Shown: positions 15,626 to 29,232, numbered from the stretch's first letter. The stretch: 64,000 bases of DNA from Photobacterium sp. TY1-4 (GCF_025398175.1 NZ_CP099734.1:3348001-3412000); one strand, 5' to 3'. Program-made: numbers and translations. The notes: a model not told the origin generated them from the sequence alone.

Positions 15626-18600
15626 TTAATGCTCGTCGTTCAGGCCGGCATTCAGCAGTGCCGCCAGATCTTGCGAAGCTTGCTCCGCATCAACCTGAGG
15701 TGCAACTGGCTCAAGCTCTGCATCACGTTGGCGCTGACGCTGCTGATGGTACGCAAAACCGGTACCGGCAGGGATCAGACGACCCACAATGACGTTCTCT
15801 TTCAGGCCACGCAGTTCATCACGCTTACCAGAAACCGCAGCTTCGGTCAGTACGCGAGTCGTTTCCTGGAACGACGCCGCAGAGATGAACGACTCTGTCG
15901 CCAGAGATGCTTTGGTGATACCTAGCAGATCACGCTCGTAAGTGGCTGGGAGTTTACCTTCAGATTCCAGCTTACGGTTTGCGATGGTCACGCGAGAGTA
16001 TTCCAGCTGCTCACCCGGCAGGAACTCAGAGTCACCCGAAGACACGATGGTAACTTTACGCAGCATCTGACGAACAATCGTCTCAATGTGCTTATCGTTA
16101 ATCTTAACGCCCTGGAGACGGTAAACTTCCTGAACCTCGTTCACGATATAGTCAGCAACAGCGTTCACGCCACGCAGACGCAGGATATCGTGTGGCGCCT
16201 CTGGACCATCGGCGATGACATCACCTTTCTCGACCTTCTCACCTTCGAATACGTTCAGCTGGCGCCATTTCGGTACCATTTCTTCGTAGACGTTCCCTTC
16301 AGCAGGGGTGATGATCAGACGACGCTTGCCTTTGGTCTCTTTACCGAAGGATACCGTACCTGTGATCTCAGCCAGGATAGCAGGCTCTTTCGGTTTACGC
16401 GCTTCGAACAGGTCGGCAACGCGTGGCAGACCACCGGTGATATCTTTCGTACCGCCAGATGCCTGAGGAATACGCGCCAGCGTATCACCGATACCAACCA
16501 TGGCACCGTCTTCCAGCTGGATAATCGCTTTACCCGGCAGGAAGTACTGTGCAGGCATTTCGGTACCCGCGATCATCACGTCATGGCCATTCTCGTCAAC
16601 CAGCTTGATGGTCGGACGCATGTCTTTACCCGCACCGGTACGCTCTGCAGCGTCCAGTACCGTGATCATCGACAGACCGGTCAGGTCATCCGTCTGGCGA
16701 GAAACCGTCACGCCGTCGATCAGGTCAACGAACTGAACACGACCCGCCACTTCAGTGATGATTGGCATGGTGTGTGGGTCCCAGTTGGCAACCACTTCAC
16801 CGGCATTCACATGCTCACCGTCATTCTTGCTCAGGTGTGAACCGTATGGCAGCTTGTAGTTCTCTTTCGTACGGCCGAACTCATCAATGATGGTCATTTC
16901 AGACGCACGAGAGGTGATCACCAGCTTACCTTCGTTGTTCACAACGAACTTGGCATTTTGCAGTTTCAGAGAACCGTTGTTTTTCACCTGAATGCTGTTT
17001 TCAGCCGCTGCCGCAGATGCCGCACCACCGATGTGGAATGTACGCATCGTCAGCTGGGTACCCGGCTCACCGATAGACTGTGCAGCAACAACACCGACCG
17101 CTTCACCTTGGTTTACCAGGTGACCACGGGCCAGGTCACGGCCGTAACAGTTACGACAACAACCGAAGTCGTTTTCACAGCTAACAACCGAACGTACTTT
17201 CACCTGGTCAACAGAGTTTTCTTCCAGGATGTCACACCACTTCTCATCCAGCAGCGTGTTACGCGGCGCAAGAACTTCTTCCGTTCCTGGCTTCAGTACG
17301 TCTTCAGCAACCACACGACCCAGTACACGCTCACGCAGTGGCTCTTTAACATCACCACCTTCGATCAGCGCCATCATGTTGATACCTTCGTGGGTACCAC
17401 AGTCATCAGACATGATCACCACGTCTTGCGCAACGTCTACCAGACGACGAGTCAAGTAACCGGAGTTCGCTGTCTTCAGTGCGGTATCCGCCAGACCCTT
17501 ACGAGCACCGTGGGTTGAGATGAAGTACTGGAGTACGTTCAGACCTTCACGGAAGTTCGCGGTGATTGGCGTTTCGATGATCGAGCCGTCCGGCTTGGCC
17601 ATCAGACCACGCATACCTGCCAGCTGACGGATCTGAGCGGCAGAACCACGCGCACCCGAGTCGGCCATCATGTAGACGCTGTTGAACGATTTCTGCTGCT
17701 CTTCTTCACCATCGCGGTTGATAACGGTGTCGAAAGACAGGTTATCCATCATCGCCTTGGCAACCTGCTCATTGGCAGTGGCCCAGATATCGATCACTTT
17801 GTTGTAACGCTCACCAGCAGTCACCAGACCCGACTGGAACTGCTCCTGGATCTCGGCAACTTCAGCTTCGGCTTCTGCGATCTTGGTGTATTTCGCTTCT
17901 GGTACAACCATGTCGTCGATACCAACAGACACACCAGACAGAGCCGCGTACGCGAAACCGGTGTACATGATTTGGTCCGCAAAAATAACGGTCTCTTTCA
18001 TGCCCAGTTCACGGTAACAGGTGTTCAGCAATTTAGAGATTTGCTTCTTACCCAGCGCCTCGGTGTTGACCAGGCTGTACGGCAGACCTTTCGGTACGAT
18101 TTGCCACAGCATGGCACGACCAACTGTGGTATCAACCAGCTGAGTGTTAGCAACCAGGTTACCCTGCTCGTCTTTCACGTGCTCAGTGATACGCACTTTC
18201 ACACGAGAGTGCAGCTCGGCGTTGCCGGTACGGTAGGCTTTTTCAGCTTCTGCTGAACCCGCCAGGTACATACCTTCACCCTTCGCGTTGATTTTCTCAC
18301 GCGTCATGTAGTACAGACCCAGTACAACGTCCTGAGAAGGAACGATGATTGGATCACCAGACGCTGGCGACAGGATGTTGTTGGTCGACATCATCAGCGC
18401 ACGCGCTTCCAGCTGTGCTTCCAGGGTCAGCGGAACGTGGACCGCCATCTGGTCACCATCGAAGTCGGCGTTATAGGCCGCACACACCAATGGGTGCAGC
18501 TGGATCGCTTTACCTTCGATCAGCACTGGTTCAAATGCCTGGATACCCAAACGGTGCAGGGTTGGTGCACGGTTCAGCATCACCGGGTGTTCGCGAATCA

Positions 18601-19843
18601 CTTCGTCCAGGATATCCCAAACAACCGCTTCTTCGCGCTCGACCATCTTCTTGGCAGCTTTGATGGTTGTGGCCAGGCCACGCGTTTCCAGCTTGCCGTA
18701 GATGAATGGCTTAAACAGCTCCAGTGCCATCTTCTTCGGAAGACCACACTGATGCAGACGCAGGTAAGGACCTACCGTGATTACAGAACGGCCTGAGTAG
18801 TCAACACGCTTACCCAGCAGGTTCTGACGGAAACGACCCTGCTTACCTTTGATCATATCGGCCAAAGATTTCAGAGGACGCTTGTTCGAACCTGTGATCG
18901 CGCGGCCGCGACGACCGTTATCCAGCAATGCATCAACAGACTCCTGAAGCATACGCTTTTCGTTACGTACGATAATATCAGGCGCAGCCAGATCCAGCAG
19001 GCGCTTCAGACGGTTGTTACGGTTGATCACGCGACGGTACAGATCATTCAGATCTGAGGTTGCGAAACGACCACCATCCAGCGGTACCAGCGGACGTAGA
19101 TCCGGCGGCAGAACTGGCAGAACAGACAGGATCATCCACTCAGGGTTGTTGCCTGACTGCAGGAATGCTTCGACCAGCTTCAAACGCTTGGTCAGCTTCT
19201 TACGCTTGGTTTCAGAGTTGGTTTCTTCCAGCTCTTCACGCATCAGTTCGATTTCAGCATTCAGGTCCATGTTGGCCAGCAATGCTTTGACCGCTTCGGC
19301 GCCCATTTTCGCGTCGAATTCGTCGCCCCACTCTTCCAATGCGTCCAGGTACTGCTCTTCGCTCAGCAGCTGGCTACGCTCAAGGTTGGTCATGCCTGGT
19401 TCGATCACAACGTAAGATTCGAAGTACAGTACACGTTCGATATCACGCAGTGGCATGTCCATCAGCAGGCCGATACGGGACGGCAGTGACTTCAGGAACC
19501 AGATGTGGGCAACCGGAGAAGCCAGCTCGATGTGACCCATACGCTCACGGCGCACTTTGGTCTGCGTAACTTCTACACCACATTTTTCACAGATCACACC
19601 ACGGTGCTTCAGGCGTTTGTATTTACCACAAAGACACTCGTAGTCTTTTACCGGGCCAAAGATACGTGCACAGAAAAGACCGTCACGCTCAGGCTTAAAG
19701 GTACGGTAGTTGATGGTTTCTGGCTTTTTCACTTCACCAAACGACCATGAACGAATCATGTCTGGTGACGCAAGACCGATTTTGATCGCATCAAATTCTT
19801 CAGTCTTGTGTTGTGCTTTCAGAAACTTAAGTAAGTCTTTCAC
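15626..19843 (-). CDS. rpoC: RNA polymerase beta' subunit
   Basis: 1405 residues (E. coli 1407). It forms half of the polymerase active-site cleft. Seen: the N-terminal zinc-binding cysteines in [15 protein letters not shown] and CEKCGVEV (about residues 68-88), the catalytic Mg motif [12 protein letters not shown] near residue 458, the bridge-helix/trigger-loop region, and the second zinc site ([13 protein letters not shown], about 888-898). The C-terminus beyond residue 1360 is variable, as usual. It lies 100 bp after rpoB in the same transcript and ends before a strong terminator. Confidence 0.99.
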   Translation of the reverse strand: MKDLLKFLKAQHKTEEFDAIKIGLASPDMIRSWSFGEVKKPETINYRTFKPERDGLFCARIFGPVKDYECLCGKYKRLKHRGVICEKCGVEVTQTKVRRERMGHIELASPVAHIWFLKSLPSRIGLLMDMPLRDIERVLYFESYVVIEPGMTNLERSQLLSEEQYLDALEEWGDEFDAKMGAEAVKALLANMDLNAEIELMREELEETNSETKRKKLTKRLKLVEAFLQSGNNPEWMILSVLPVLPPDLRPLVPLDGGRFATSDLNDLYRRVINRNNRLKRLLDLAAPDIIVRNEKRMLQESVDALLDNGRRGRAITGSNKRPLKSLADMIKGKQGRFRQNLLGKRVDYSGRSVITVGPYLRLHQCGLPKKMALELFKPFIYGKLETRGLATTIKAAKKMVEREEAVVWDILDEVIREHPVMLNRAPTLHRLGIQAFEPVLIEGKAIQLHPLVCAAYNADFDGDQMAVHVPLTLEAQLEARALMMSTNNILSPASGDPIIVPSQDVVLGLYYMTREKINAKGEGMYLAGSAEAEKAYRTGNAELHSRVKVRITEHVKDEQGNLVANTQLVDTTVGRAMLWQIVPKGLPYSLVNTEALGKKQISKLLNTCYRELGMKETVIFADQIMYTGFAYAALSGVSVGIDDMVVPEAKYTKIAEAEAEVAEIQEQFQSGLVTAGERYNKVIDIWATANEQVAKAMMDNLSFDTVINRDGEEEQQKSFNSVYMMADSGARGSAAQIRQLAGMRGLMAKPDGSIIETPITANFREGLNVLQYFISTHGARKGLADTALKTANSGYLTRRLVDVAQDVVIMSDDCGTHEGINMMALIEGGDVKEPLRERVLGRVVAEDVLKPGTEEVLAPRNTLLDEKWCDILEENSVDQVKVRSVVSCENDFGCCRNCYGRDLARGHLVNQGEAVGVVAAQSIGEPGTQLTMRTFHIGGAASAAAAENSIQVKNNGSLKLQNAKFVVNNEGKLVITSRASEMTIIDEFGRTKENYKLPYGSHLSKNDGEHVNAGEVVANWDPHTMPIITEVAGRVQFVDLIDGVTVSRQTDDLTGLSMITVLDAAERTGAGKDMRPTIKLVDENGHDVMIAGTEMPAQYFLPGKAIIQLEDGAMVGIGDTLARIPQASGGTKDITGGLPRVADLFEARKPKEPAILAEITGTVSFGKETKGKRRLIITPAEGNVYEEMVPKWRQLNVFEGEKVEKGDVIADGPEAPHDILRLRGVNAVADYIVNEVQEVYRLQGVKINDKHIETIVRQMLRKVTIVSSGDSEFLPGEQLEYSRVTIANRKLESEGKLPATYERDLLGITKASLATESFISAASFQETTRVLTEAAVSGKRDELRGLKENVIVGRLIPAGTGFAYHQQRQRQRDAELEPVAPQVDAEQASQDLAALLNAGLNDEH

Positions 19844-19943
19844 ATTCGGCTCCTGTGAGGAGTTGACCCATAAAGGCGCCAGTTGGCTGGCGCCTTCATA
19901 TTTATACCGGTTTAACTAATAAGTATAGGTAACCAACCTAGGC

Positions 19944-22900
19944 TTATTCGTCTTCCAGCTCGATGTTGATACCCAACGAGCGGATCTCTTTCAACAATAC
20001 GTTGAACGATTCCGGCATACCTGGTTCCATACGATGGTCGCCATCGACGATGTTCTTATACATCTTCGTACGGCCGTTCACGTCATCCGACTTAACAGTC
20101 AGCATTTCCTGCAGGGTGTATGCTGCGCCGTATGCTTCCAGCGCCCACACTTCCATCTCACCGAAACGCTGACCACCGAACTGTGCTTTACCACCCAGCG
20201 GCTGCTGAGTAACCAAGCTGTAAGAACCGGTAGAACGGGCGTGCATCTTGTCATCAACCAGGTGGTTCAGTTTCAGCATGTACATGTAACCCACGGTTAC
20301 CGGACGCTCAAACTTGTCACCAGTACGGCCATCAAACAGCGTCAGCTGACCAGACTCAGGTAAATCACCCAGCTTCAGCAGCTCTTTGATCGAGGACTCA
20401 GGCGCACCATCAAAGACTGGTGTCGCGATAGGCAGACCGCCACGCAGGTTCTCAACCAGAGTGCGAACTTCATCGTCTGACAGGGCAGCAATGTCGACGT
20501 TCTGGCGTGTATCGCCCAGATCGTAAACTTTCTGCAGGAACTCACGGAACTTGTGCAGTTCTTGCTGCTGCTTCAGCATCTCGTTGATCTTGTCACCGAT
20601 ACCTTTCGCTGCCAGACCCAGGTGGGTCTCCAGGATCTGACCGATGTTCATACGAGACGGTACACCCAGTGGGTTCAGAACGATATCAACCGTCTGGCCC
20701 TTCTCGTCGTACGGCATGTCTTCGACAGGGTTGATCTTCGAGATAACACCCTTGTTACCGTGACGACCGGCCATCTTATCACCCGGCTGAATGCGACGTT
20801 TCACGGCCAGGTAAACCTTAACGATCTTCAGTACACCCGGCGCCAGATCATCACCTTGGGTGATCTTGCGACGCTTGGTCTCGAACTTCTTATCGAATTC
20901 GGCTTTCAGCTCGTCGTACTGCTCGGCCAGCTGCTCCAGCTGGTTCTGCTGGGCTTCGTCGTCCAGCGTCTGTGCGAACAGTTTTTCGCGATCCATCGAC
21001 AGCAGTTTGTCTTCGCTGTAACCGGCTGCCAGCAGCAGGGTGCGAACACGTGCCAGAAGGCCACCCTCAAGGATTTGGAATTCCTCGGTGATGTCTTTCT
21101 TCGCTTCTTTCAGCTGCATCTCTTCGATTTCAAGCGCACGCTTGTCTTTCTCCACACCATCGCGGGTAAAGACTTGGACGTCGATAATCGTACCAGAGAC
21201 AGAGTTCGGCACACGCAGAGAAGAGTCTTTCACGTCAGACGCTTTCTCACCGAAGATCGCACGCAGCAATTTCTCTTCCGGCGTCAGCTGAGTTTCACCT
21301 TTTGGTGTCACCTTACCAACCAGGATGTCGCCGCCTTTCACTTCAGCACCGATGTAAACGATACCTGACTCATCCAGCTTCGATAGCGCTGCTTCACCCA
21401 CGTTCGGGATATCGGCAGTGATTTCTTCCGCACCCAGCTTGGTATCACGCGCCACACAAGACAGCTCTTGAATGTGGATGGTGGTCAGGCGATCTTCCTG
21501 GACCACGCGCTCAGAAACTAAGATGGAGTCTTCGAAGTTGTAACCGTTCCAAGGCATGAACGCGATGCGCATGTTCTGGCCCAGTGCCAGCTCACCCAGG
21601 TCCGTTGACGGGCCGTCAGCCAGGACGTCGCCACGCGCAACCGGCTCACCCGGCATGACAGTTGGACGCTGGTTGATACAGGTGTTCTGGTTCGAACGGG
21701 TGTACTTGGTCAGGTTGTAGATGTCGATACCAGCTTCGCCTGGTACCAGCTCGTCTTCGTTAACTTTAATCACGATACGAGAAGCATCGACGGACTGAAC
21801 CATACCGCCACGTTTGGCAACAGCTGTTACACCGGAGTCAACCGCTACGTTACGCTCGATACCGGTACCAACCAGCGGCTTGTCAGCGCGCAGCGTTGGG
21901 ACGGCCTGACGTTGCATGTTCGCACCCATCAGGGCACGGTTCGCATCATCGTGTTCCAGGAACGGGATCAGGGATGCCGCCACCGATACAACCTGGTTGG
22001 TTGCAACGTCCATGTACTGGACGTGATCGCGTGGGTGCAGACCGGATTCACCTTTCTGGCGAGCCGTGATCAGTTCGTCAGCGAAAGAGCCGTCTTCGTT
22101 CAGCGCGGCGTTGGCCTGCGCGATGACGTAGTGGCCTTCTTCGATGGCAGACAGGTAATCAATTTCTTCCGTGACCTTGCCGTCGATGACTTTACGGTAT
22201 GGGGTTTCCAGGAAACCGTAAGCATTACACTGTGCAAACGCAGACAGTGAGTTGATCAGACCGATGTTCGGACCTTCAGGTGTTTCGATAGGGCACAGGC
22301 GACCGTAGTGGGTTGCGTGGACGTCTCGAACCTCAAAGCCAGCACGCTCACGTGTCAGACCACCTGGACCAAGCGCCGAGATACGACGTTTGTGAGTAAC
22401 TTCTGACAGTGGGTTGTTCTGATCCATAAACTGAGACAGCTGAGAAGAGCCGAAGAACTCTTTCACTGCCGCAGAAATCGGCTTGGCGTTGATCAGATCC
22501 TGAGGCATGACAGCATCCAGATCGCCCAGGCTCAGACGCTCTTTCACCGCACGCTCAACACGGACCAGGCCAACACGGAATTGGTTTTCCGCCATCTCGC
22601 CCACAGAGCGGATACGACGGTTGCCCAGGTGGTCGATATCATCGACTTCACCTTTACCGTTACGGATGTCGATCAGCTTACGCATCACTTCGATAATATC
22701 GTCGTGATCCAGTGTACCGGCACCCGTGCCTTCTTCACGGTTCAGTGAGCTGTTGAACTTCATCCGACCAACCGCAGACAGATCGTAACGATCTTCGCTG
22801 AAGAACAGGCTTTCAAACAGCTGCTCTGCCGCTTCGCGTGTCGGTGGCTCGCCCGGACGCATCATGCGGTAGATCTCAACCAGTGCGCTCAGACGGTCAG

Positions 22901-23969
22901 TGGTGCTGTCGACACGCAGGGTTTCTGACATGTATGGACCGAAGTCCAGGTCATTGGTAAACAGGACTTCCAGTGACTTGTGACCCGCTTGTGACAGCAG
23001 TGCCAGCGTCTCCAGGCTTAGTTCCTGGTTCGCAGCAGCGATCAGCTCGCCAGTCTCTTCGTTCACATAGTCACGAGAAGCGATTTTGCCAACAATATAT
23101 TCAACCGGCACTTCGATGTGATCGACGCCGTCTTTGCCCAGCTGGCGAATATGGCGAGCCGTAATTCGGCGGCCTTTTTCCACGTAAACGGTGCCGTTGG
23201 CTTCGATGTCAAAGCTTGCAGTTTCGCCACGCAGACGCTCTGGGATCAGCTCCATCACCAGAGATTTGCCCTGAACTTCGAACTTCACTTTCTCGAAGAA
23301 CATATCCAGGATCTGCTCGGTGGTGTAGCCTAGTGCACGCAGAATGATTGATGCTGGTAGCTTACGACGACGGTCGATACGTACGAATACGTTATCCTTA
23401 GGATCAAATTCGAAATCCAACCATGAGCCACGGTAAGGGATGACGCGTGCATTGTAGAGCACTTTACCTGAGGAGTGGGTTTTACCCTTATCGCTGTCGA
23501 AGAAGACACCCGGGCTACGGTGCAGCTGGGATACGATAACCCTCTCGGTACCGTTAATAACGAATGTACCGTTATCTGTCATGAGCGGAATTTCGCCCAT
23601 GTATACTTCTTGTTCTTTGATGTCTTTAACTGTGCCAGCAGGTGCGTCTTTATCGTACATCACCAGACGCAGCTTCACGCGCAGCGGCGCAGAATAAGTT
23701 ACGCCACGAATCTGACATTCTTTAACATCGAAGACCGGCTCACCGAGACGATAGCTAACGTATTGCAGCTCGGAATTGCCGTTATAGCTCTGAATTGGGA
23801 AAACAGAACGAAAGGCAGCTTCTAGACCGTAATGCCCTTCCGGATCCTGCTCGATGAACTTGTCAAAAGACTCAAGCTGGATCGACAGCAAGTAAGGTAC
23901 ATCCAATACTTGTGGACGCTTACCAAAATCCTTACGGATACGCTTTTTCTCGGTATAAGAGTAAACCAT
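19944..23969 (-). CDS. rpoB: RNA polymerase beta subunit
   Basis: 1341 residues (E. coli 1342). It is the other half of the polymerase cleft and the rifampicin target. The rifampicin cluster reads [18 protein letters not shown] then [14 protein letters not shown], so the usual resistance positions (D516, H526, S531 in E. coli numbering) are wild type. The start [18 protein letters not shown] and the C-terminal [17 protein letters not shown] are conserved. It is transcribed after rplL through an attenuator stem at 24127-24159. Confidence 0.99.
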   Translation of the reverse strand: MVYSYTEKKRIRKDFGKRPQVLDVPYLLSIQLESFDKFIEQDPEGHYGLEAAFRSVFPIQSYNGNSELQYVSYRLGEPVFDVKECQIRGVTYSAPLRVKLRLVMYDKDAPAGTVKDIKEQEVYMGEIPLMTDNGTFVINGTERVIVSQLHRSPGVFFDSDKGKTHSSGKVLYNARVIPYRGSWLDFEFDPKDNVFVRIDRRRKLPASIILRALGYTTEQILDMFFEKVKFEVQGKSLVMELIPERLRGETASFDIEANGTVYVEKGRRITARHIRQLGKDGVDHIEVPVEYIVGKIASRDYVNEETGELIAAANQELSLETLALLSQAGHKSLEVLFTNDLDFGPYMSETLRVDSTTDRLSALVEIYRMMRPGEPPTREAAEQLFESLFFSEDRYDLSAVGRMKFNSSLNREEGTGAGTLDHDDIIEVMRKLIDIRNGKGEVDDIDHLGNRRIRSVGEMAENQFRVGLVRVERAVKERLSLGDLDAVMPQDLINAKPISAAVKEFFGSSQLSQFMDQNNPLSEVTHKRRISALGPGGLTRERAGFEVRDVHATHYGRLCPIETPEGPNIGLINSLSAFAQCNAYGFLETPYRKVIDGKVTEEIDYLSAIEEGHYVIAQANAALNEDGSFADELITARQKGESGLHPRDHVQYMDVATNQVVSVAASLIPFLEHDDANRALMGANMQRQAVPTLRADKPLVGTGIERNVAVDSGVTAVAKRGGMVQSVDASRIVIKVNEDELVPGEAGIDIYNLTKYTRSNQNTCINQRPTVMPGEPVARGDVLADGPSTDLGELALGQNMRIAFMPWNGYNFEDSILVSERVVQEDRLTTIHIQELSCVARDTKLGAEEITADIPNVGEAALSKLDESGIVYIGAEVKGGDILVGKVTPKGETQLTPEEKLLRAIFGEKASDVKDSSLRVPNSVSGTIIDVQVFTRDGVEKDKRALEIEEMQLKEAKKDITEEFQILEGGLLARVRTLLLAAGYSEDKLLSMDREKLFAQTLDDEAQQNQLEQLAEQYDELKAEFDKKFETKRRKITQGDDLAPGVLKIVKVYLAVKRRIQPGDKMAGRHGNKGVISKINPVEDMPYDEKGQTVDIVLNPLGVPSRMNIGQILETHLGLAAKGIGDKINEMLKQQQELHKFREFLQKVYDLGDTRQNVDIAALSDDEVRTLVENLRGGLPIATPVFDGAPESSIKELLKLGDLPESGQLTLFDGRTGDKFERPVTVGYMYMLKLNHLVDDKMHARSTGSYSLVTQQPLGGKAQFGGQRFGEMEVWALEAYGAAYTLQEMLTVKSDDVNGRTKMYKNIVDGDHRMEPGMPESFNVLLKEIRSLGINIELEDE

Positions 23970-24126
23970 AGGTTCCTCAGATCGCTGATAAGTGATCCAA
24001 ACTACCTCGAGTATGAGGCAGTGACTAATAACACTGTTTGTTGTAGGTTCAGCACTCTTTTGAATGCTGTTTTTTGCACGGGCCGTGGTCGCAAAACAAT
24101 GTGAAAAACACCACTACCCTACAGCG

Positions 24127-24159
24127 CAAAAAGGCCGGTGGCTATTTAGCCACCAGCCG
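24127..24159 (-). terminator. rplL-rpoB attenuator
   Basis: GGCTGGTGGCTA / TAGCCACCGGCC followed on the minus strand by TTTTTG, between rplL and rpoB. In E. coli a partial terminator at this place lets only part of the ribosomal protein transcripts reach rpoBC; position and form agree. Confidence 0.8.
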
Positions 24160-24192
24160 TTAGCCTTTCCAGGCTAAGAAATTAAGTAATTA

Positions 24193-24558
24193 TTACTTAA
24201 CTTCAACAGAAGCACCAGCTTCTTCTAGTTGAGCTTTCAGAGCTTCAGCTTCTTCTTTAGAGATAGCTTCTTTCAGAGGAGCTGGAGCGCCGTCAACCAG
24301 TGCTTTCGCTTCTTTCAGGCCCAGACCAGTTGCGCCACGTACTGCTTTGATAACAGCAACTTTGTTACCGCCAGCAGAAGTCAGGATTACGTCGAATTCA
24401 GTTTGCTCTTCAGCAGCTTCAGCTGCTGCGCCGCCTGCTACAACTGCAGCTGCAGCAGTAACACCGAATTTCTCTTCCATAGCTTCGATCAGCTCAACAA
24501 CTTGCATTACAGACATTTCTGCAACTGCGTCTAGGATTTGCTCGTTAGTGATAGACAT
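24193..24558 (-). CDS. rplL: 50S ribosomal protein L7/L12
   Basis: 121 residues, the normal length. It forms the flexible stalk that recruits translation factors. Seen: N-terminal dimerisation helices ([31 protein letters not shown]), an alanine-rich hinge ([18 protein letters not shown] region) and the factor-binding C-terminal domain with [19 protein letters not shown]. It follows rplJ by 61 bp. Confidence 0.98.
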   Translation of the reverse strand: MSITNEQILDAVAEMSVMQVVELIEAMEEKFGVTAAAAVVAGGAAAEAAEEQTEFDVILTSAGGNKVAVIKAVRGATGLGLKEAKALVDGAPAPLKEAISKEEAEALKAQLEEAGASVEVK

Positions 24559-24619
24559 AACAATTCTCTTTTAAAGTCAACAATTAGTTTAAATAGCAAC
24601 CAGATGAAAGCAAGGGCAA

Positions 24620-25114
24620 TTAAGCCGCAGCTTCTTCTTTCTGATCGCGAATAGCTGCGATAGTACGGACCAGCTTGCCAGCAGACGCTTCTTTCATGCA
24701 CATCATCAGGCGTGCAATCGCTTCGTCGTATGTTGGTAGAGTCGCTAGTACTTCAACGTCAGCAACAGCGCCTTCGAATGCAGCTGCTTTGATCTCAAAA
24801 TCTTTGTTCTCTTTCGCGAAGTCTTTGAACAGACGCGCGGCAGCACCTGGGTGCTCATTAGAGAAACCGATCAGAGAAGGACCAACGAAAGTGTCTTTCA
24901 GACACTCAAAGTCAGTACCTTCTACAGCACGACGTGCCAGGGTGTTACGAACAACTTTCAGGTAAACGCCGTTTTCACGAGCTTGTTTACGCAGAGAAGT
25001 CATCGCACCCACAGCAACACCGCGTGAGTCAGCAACAACTGCAGACAGGGCACCATTGGCAGCTTCGTTGACTTCAGCAACAATTGCTTTTTTGTCTTGA
25101 AGGTTCAATGCCAT
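24620..25114 (-). CDS. rplJ: 50S ribosomal protein L10
   Basis: 164 residues. L10 anchors L7/L12 dimers to 23S rRNA and, with them, represses its own mRNA. Seen: [36 protein letters not shown] and the C-terminal helix that holds L7/L12 ([17 protein letters not shown]). A 258-bp leader precedes it. Confidence 0.98.
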   Translation of the reverse strand: MALNLQDKKAIVAEVNEAANGALSAVVADSRGVAVGAMTSLRKQARENGVYLKVVRNTLARRAVEGTDFECLKDTFVGPSLIGFSNEHPGAAARLFKDFAKENKDFEIKAAAFEGAVADVEVLATLPTYDEAIARLMMCMKEASAGKLVRTIAAIRDQKEEAAA

Positions 25115-25372
25115 TGGATTTGCTCCTGGATTTTAGCCGGGTTAACCCCGAACAGTACACCACTCACTGCCACGATGACAGGAGAGTTAATACGGCGCAG
25201 ATCCAAGAAAGACATACATCAATCATGTTCTGGCACCGTCTACGTAGGTATTATTAAGTCGAGCCTTTCAGTCACGACGCCTACGGTCTTTGACGGAGGC
25301 TGTTATAGACATAACAGCCTCAGCCATGAATTCGGAAGCGCGAATTATACACGAATTACGCGCTTCTGCAAA
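25115..25372 (-). promoter_or_regulatory. rplJ leader region (L10 autoregulation)
   Basis: The gap between rplA and rplJ has the length and place of the E. coli L10 leader. It includes a perfect hairpin GAGGCTGTTAT / ATAACAGCCTC (25300-25322) near its start. L10-L7/L12 binding to such leaders controls rplJL translation. I did not fold the whole region. Confidence 0.5.
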
Positions 25373-26077
25373 TTACTGTGCGTTAGTTTCCAGAGTATTC
25401 TGGTCTAGCGCTACACCTGCACCCATAGTGGTAGAGATGCTTACTTTCTTGATGAAAGTACCTTTCGCTGAAGAAGGCTTAGCTTTCTTCAGAGCAACCA
25501 GCAGAGACTCTAGGTTCTCTTTCAGTTGCGCGGCGTCGAAATCCACTTTACCGATAGTGGTGTGGATGATGCCGTTCTTGTCGTTACGGTAACGAACCTG
25601 ACCTGCTTTCGCGTTCTTAACCGCTTCAGCAACGTTTGGTGTTACAGTACCAACTTTCGGGTTTGGCATCAGGCCACGTGGACCCAGGATAGTACCCAGC
25701 TGACCAACAACGCGCATTGCATCTGGAGATGCGATAACGACGTCGAAGTTCATTTCGCCTTTCTTCACCTGCTCAGCCAGATCTTCCATACCGATCAGGT
25801 CAGCACCAGCTTCTTTAGCTGCTTCAGCGTTTGCACCCTGAGTGAATACCGCTACGCGGATGTCACGGCCAGTACCGTGTGGCAGGACAGTTGCGCCACG
25901 AACGTTCTGGTCAGATTTACGTGCATCGATACCCAGGTTAACAGCAACGTCAACGCTTTCAGTGAATTTAGCAGTAGCCAGTTCTTTCAGCAGAGCAACA
26001 GCTTCGTTGATGTCGTACTCGCGAGAAACATCTACTTTCTCACGGATTACGCGCATGCGCTTAGTTAGTTTTGCCAT
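25373..26077 (-). CDS. rplA: 50S ribosomal protein L1
   Basis: 234 residues, as usual. L1 forms the stalk at the E site and represses the rplK-rplA mRNA. Seen: [16 protein letters not shown], the conserved [16 protein letters not shown] motif (about 128-143) and the C-terminal [16 protein letters not shown]. It starts four bases after rplK ends, so the two are coupled. Confidence 0.98.
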   Translation of the reverse strand: MAKLTKRMRVIREKVDVSREYDINEAVALLKELATAKFTESVDVAVNLGIDARKSDQNVRGATVLPHGTGRDIRVAVFTQGANAEAAKEAGADLIGMEDLAEQVKKGEMNFDVVIASPDAMRVVGQLGTILGPRGLMPNPKVGTVTPNVAEAVKNAKAGQVRYRNDKNGIIHTTIGKVDFDAAQLKENLESLLVALKKAKPSSAKGTFIKKVSISTTMGAGVALDQNTLETNAQ

Positions 26078-26081
26078 TGTC

Positions 26082-26510
26082 TTAACCCTCTACTACCAGA
26101 CCCATTGAACGTGCAGTACCAGCAATCGAACGCTTCAGAGCTTCGATGTCAGCACCAGTCATGTCCGCAGCTTTAGTTTCTGCGATCTCTTGGATCTGAG
26201 CGTCAGTTACAGTACCAACTTTCTCAGTGTTCGGACGGCCAGAACCAGACTTAACACCAGCAGCTTTCTTCAGCAGAACTGCAGCAGGAGGCGTCTTAGT
26301 GATGAACGTGAAAGAACGGTCGTTGTATACTGTGATAACAACAGGAGTCGGCAGACCTTTCTCCAGAGAGTCGGTCTTAGCGTTGAACGCTTTACAGAAT
26401 TCCATGATGTTCACACCATGCTGACCCAGAGCTGGACCAACTGGTGGACTTGGGTTTGCCATACCAGCCGCAACTTGCAGCTTGATGTAAGCTTCTACTT
26501 TTTTAGCCAT
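26082..26510 (-). CDS. rplK: 50S ribosomal protein L11
   Basis: 142 residues. L11 binds the GTPase centre of 23S rRNA and is needed for the RelA response. Seen: the proline-rich N-terminal [21 protein letters not shown] and the C-terminal RNA-binding domain ending [10 protein letters not shown]. First gene of the rplKA pair, 121 bp after nusG. An imperfect stem (GGGCGCGAAATT / AAATTTCACGCCC, 26571-26605) lies in that gap. Confidence 0.98.
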   Translation of the reverse strand: MAKKVEAYIKLQVAAGMANPSPPVGPALGQHGVNIMEFCKAFNAKTDSLEKGLPTPVVITVYNDRSFTFITKTPPAAVLLKKAAGVKSGSGRPNTEKVGTVTDAQIQEIAETKAADMTGADIEALKRSIAGTARSMGLVVEG

Positions 26511-26631
26511 TGCTATTTACCTAAATTTGGGTTCAAACGTCTATCTTGAAATAGACTCCCCGTCTAACGAAAGGGCGCGAAATTATAGTCAAATTTCACG
26601 CCCCTGACAAGCCGATCTGATTACTTATTGA

Positions 26632-27177
26632 TCAAACTTTCTCAACCTGGCCAAACTCTAGTTCGACAGGTGTGGCACGGCCGAAGATAGAAACCGACAC
26701 TTTCACGCGGCTCTTATCGTAATCCACTTCTTCAACCACGCCATTAAAGTCGGCAAACGGACCATCCGTAACACGGACCACTTCACCTGGTTCGAAGACC
26801 GTTTTGTGCACCGGCGACTCACTCGCCTGCTGCAGACGGTTCAGAATGGCATCCGCTTCTTTATCAGAGATAGGCGCCGGACGGTCCGAAGTACCGCCGA
26901 TGAACCCCATTACACGAGGGATGCTACGCACCAGGTGCCATGTTTCGTCGTTCATCACCATCTGGACCAGTACATAGCCTGGGAAGAACTTACGTTCACT
27001 TTTGCGGCGCTGGCCAGCACGCATCTCAACCACTTCCTCTGTCGGTACCAGCACCTCGTCAAAGTAGTCTTCCATGCCATGCATTTTGATATGCTCACGG
27101 AGTGATTGTGCAACTCGGCCTTCAAAACCTGAAAAAGCCTGCACGACATACCATCGTTTTTTTGGAGCTTCGCTCAT
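26632..27177 (-). CDS. nusG: Transcription elongation factor NusG
   Basis: 181 residues (E. coli 181). It ties RNA polymerase to the ribosome or Rho and is part of the rRNA antitermination complex. Seen: the NGN domain ([25 protein letters not shown]) and the KOW domain ([22 protein letters not shown]). It follows secE by 11 bp, the usual secE-nusG operon. Confidence 0.98.
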   Translation of the reverse strand: MSEAPKKRWYVVQAFSGFEGRVAQSLREHIKMHGMEDYFDEVLVPTEEVVEMRAGQRRKSERKFFPGYVLVQMVMNDETWHLVRSIPRVMGFIGGTSDRPAPISDKEADAILNRLQQASESPVHKTVFEPGEVVRVTDGPFADFNGVVEEVDYDKSRVKVSVSIFGRATPVELEFGQVEKV

Positions 27178-27188
27178 GAACTCTTACC

Positions 27189-27566
27189 TCACACACCGGT
27201 AACTAGGCGGACTAGACGGACCATGATGCCGTCGATACCCCACAAGGCTAACGCCATAATGACAGTGACAGCTAAAACGATAAAGGTTGTCTGCGTAGCT
27301 TCCTGACGAGTAGGCCATACTACCTTGCGGACTTCCATGCGCGATTCACGGGCGAACGTAATCGCGGTTTTACCTTTTGCCGTAAGTGCAGCAATACCAC
27401 CAGCAGCCGCCACAAGGACAACTACCGCAGCAGCGCGGATCACTACGGAAACATCACTGTACAGGTAATTACCAACCACAGCGGCAGCTAGCAGCGCAAA
27501 TACAACGACCCATTTCAGGCTATCCATACTGCTGGAGCTGCTTTGGTTTTCGGCATTCGCTTTCAT
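27189..27566 (-). CDS. secE: Preprotein translocase subunit SecE
   Basis: 125 residues with three hydrophobic segments (about 18-35, 40-60 and 95-115), as in the enteric three-helix form. It clamps SecY in the translocon. Seen: the conserved amphipathic [20 protein letters not shown] before the last helix. Operon with nusG; 216 bp after tuf, with a terminator between. Confidence 0.96.
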   Translation of the reverse strand: MKANAENQSSSSSMDSLKWVVVFALLAAAVVGNYLYSDVSVVIRAAAVVVLVAAAGGIAALTAKGKTAITFARESRMEVRKVVWPTRQEATQTTFIVLAVTVIMALALWGIDGIMVRLVRLVTGV

Positions 27567-27735
27567 ACAACCAACCTGTAACTAGTCTCAATATAGACGA
27601 AAATAACCCCGCAAGTGCGAGGCCATAAATGAAGGAAAGCACTAAGGCTTTAATTACAATCAGAAAACTTCATATCAATGAACTGCTTTTCTGCGATTTA
27701 GACCAAAAAACAAGCAAGAAATTGTTCAAACGCAG

Positions 27736-27763
27736 AAAAAGGGCATCAAATGATGCCCTTTTT
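27736..27763 (-). terminator. tuf terminator
   Basis: AAAAAGGGCATCA / TGATGCCCTTTTT, symmetrical, 20 bases after the tuf stop. Confidence 0.9.
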
Positions 27764-27782
27764 GGTACCTAGTCGTCAAATA

Positions 27783-28967
27783 TTATTCAACGATCTTAGC
27801 TACAACACCAGCACCAACGGTACGGCCACCTTCACGGATTGCGAAGCGCAGACCTTCGTCCATTGCGATAGGTGCGATCAGCGTCACAACCATCTTGATG
27901 TTGTCGCCAGGCATAACCATCTCAACGCCTTCTGGCAGCTCGATGGTACCAGTCACGTCAGTTGTACGGAAGTAGAACTGTGGACGGTAGCCTTTAAAGA
28001 ACGGAGTATGACGGCCGCCTTCGTCTTTAGACAGAACGTATACTTCAGACTCGAAAGTCGTGTGCGGAGTGATTGAACCAGGCTTCGCCAGTACTTGGCC
28101 ACGCTCAACTTCGTCACGCTTAGTACCACGCAGCAGAACACCAACGTTCTCACCGGCACGGCCTTCGTCCAGAAGCTTACGGAACATCTCAACACCAGTA
28201 CAAGTTGTCGTAATGGTCTCTTTAATACCGATGATCGCAACTTCGTCACCAACAGTGATAACACCTTGCTCAACACGACCAGTTACAACAGTACCACGGC
28301 CTTGGATTGAGAATACATCTTCGATTGGCAGGATGAATGGCTTGTCGATCGCACGCTCTGGCTCTGGGATGTAAGTATCCAGTGCTTCAGCCAGCTCAAT
28401 GATTTTGTCTTCCCACTCTTTCTCGCCGTTCAGGGCGCCCAGAGCAGAACCCATGATTACTGGGCAGTCGTCACCTGGGAAGTCGTACTCAGACAGCAGT
28501 TCACGAACTTCCATCTCAACCAGCTCTAGCAGCTCTTCATCATCAACCATGTCACACTTGTTCATGAATACAATGATGTAAGGGATACCAACCTGACGGC
28601 CCAGCAGGATGTGCTCACGTGTCTGAGGCATAGGGCCATCAGTTGCAGCAACAACCAGAATACCACCGTCCATCTGCGCAGCACCGGTGATCATGTTTTT
28701 AACATAGTCAGCGTGTCCTGGGCAGTCTACGTGTGCGTAGTGGCGAGATGGAGTATCGTACTCTACGTGAGAAGTAGAGATAGTGATACCACGCTCACGC
28801 TCTTCTGGCGCGTTATCGATCGATGCGAAGTCTTTCGCTACACCGCCGTAAACTTTGGCCAGAGTCGTACAGATAGCTGCAGTCAGAGTAGTTTTACCGT
28901 GGTCAACGTGGCCGATAGTACCAACGTTAACGTGCGGTTTAGTACGTTCAAATTTTTCTTTAGACAT
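27783..28967 (-). CDS. tufB: Elongation factor Tu
   Basis: 394 residues. EF-Tu carries aminoacyl-tRNA to the ribosome. Seen: P-loop [26 protein letters not shown], the NKCD guanine motif and the C-terminal [13 protein letters not shown]. Placed directly after the thrU-tyrU-glyT-thrT cluster, which marks it as the tufB copy; the other copy should lie near fusA outside the window. Confidence 0.98.
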   Translation of the reverse strand: MSKEKFERTKPHVNVGTIGHVDHGKTTLTAAICTTLAKVYGGVAKDFASIDNAPEERERGITISTSHVEYDTPSRHYAHVDCPGHADYVKNMITGAAQMDGGILVVAATDGPMPQTREHILLGRQVGIPYIIVFMNKCDMVDDEELLELVEMEVRELLSEYDFPGDDCPVIMGSALGALNGEKEWEDKIIELAEALDTYIPEPERAIDKPFILPIEDVFSIQGRGTVVTGRVEQGVITVGDEVAIIGIKETITTTCTGVEMFRKLLDEGRAGENVGVLLRGTKRDEVERGQVLAKPGSITPHTTFESEVYVLSKDEGGRHTPFFKGYRPQFYFRTTDVTGTIELPEGVEMVMPGDNIKMVVTLIAPIAMDEGLRFAIREGGRTVGAGVVAKIVE

Positions 28968-29069
28968 GGATAGTCCCTCTAGGCACGGTATTTGGTGGCA
29001 TTACGACCACACAACCAATCATGGGTTTGTAGAGTATATATCAAAAGAATTGAAGCGACTTGAGGAGAG

Positions 29070-29145
29070 TGGTGCTGATAGGCGGATTTGAACCGCCGAC
29101 CTCACCCTTACCAAGGGTGCGCTCTACCGACTGAGCTATATCAGC
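29070..29145 (-). tRNA. thrT: tRNA-Thr (GGU)
   Basis: 76 nt with encoded CCA; anticodon GGT, cloverleaf pairs complete (GCTGATA / TATCAGC acceptor). Last of a four-tRNA cluster before tuf, in the same order as E. coli. Confidence 0.96.
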
Positions 29146-29157
29146 ACACAAGAAGTG

Positions 29158-29232
<75 letters not shown>

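Noticed and set aside
20553..21368. 271-residue plus-strand ORF opposite rpoB
   Set aside because: Antisense of a highly conserved gene; composition not protein-like.
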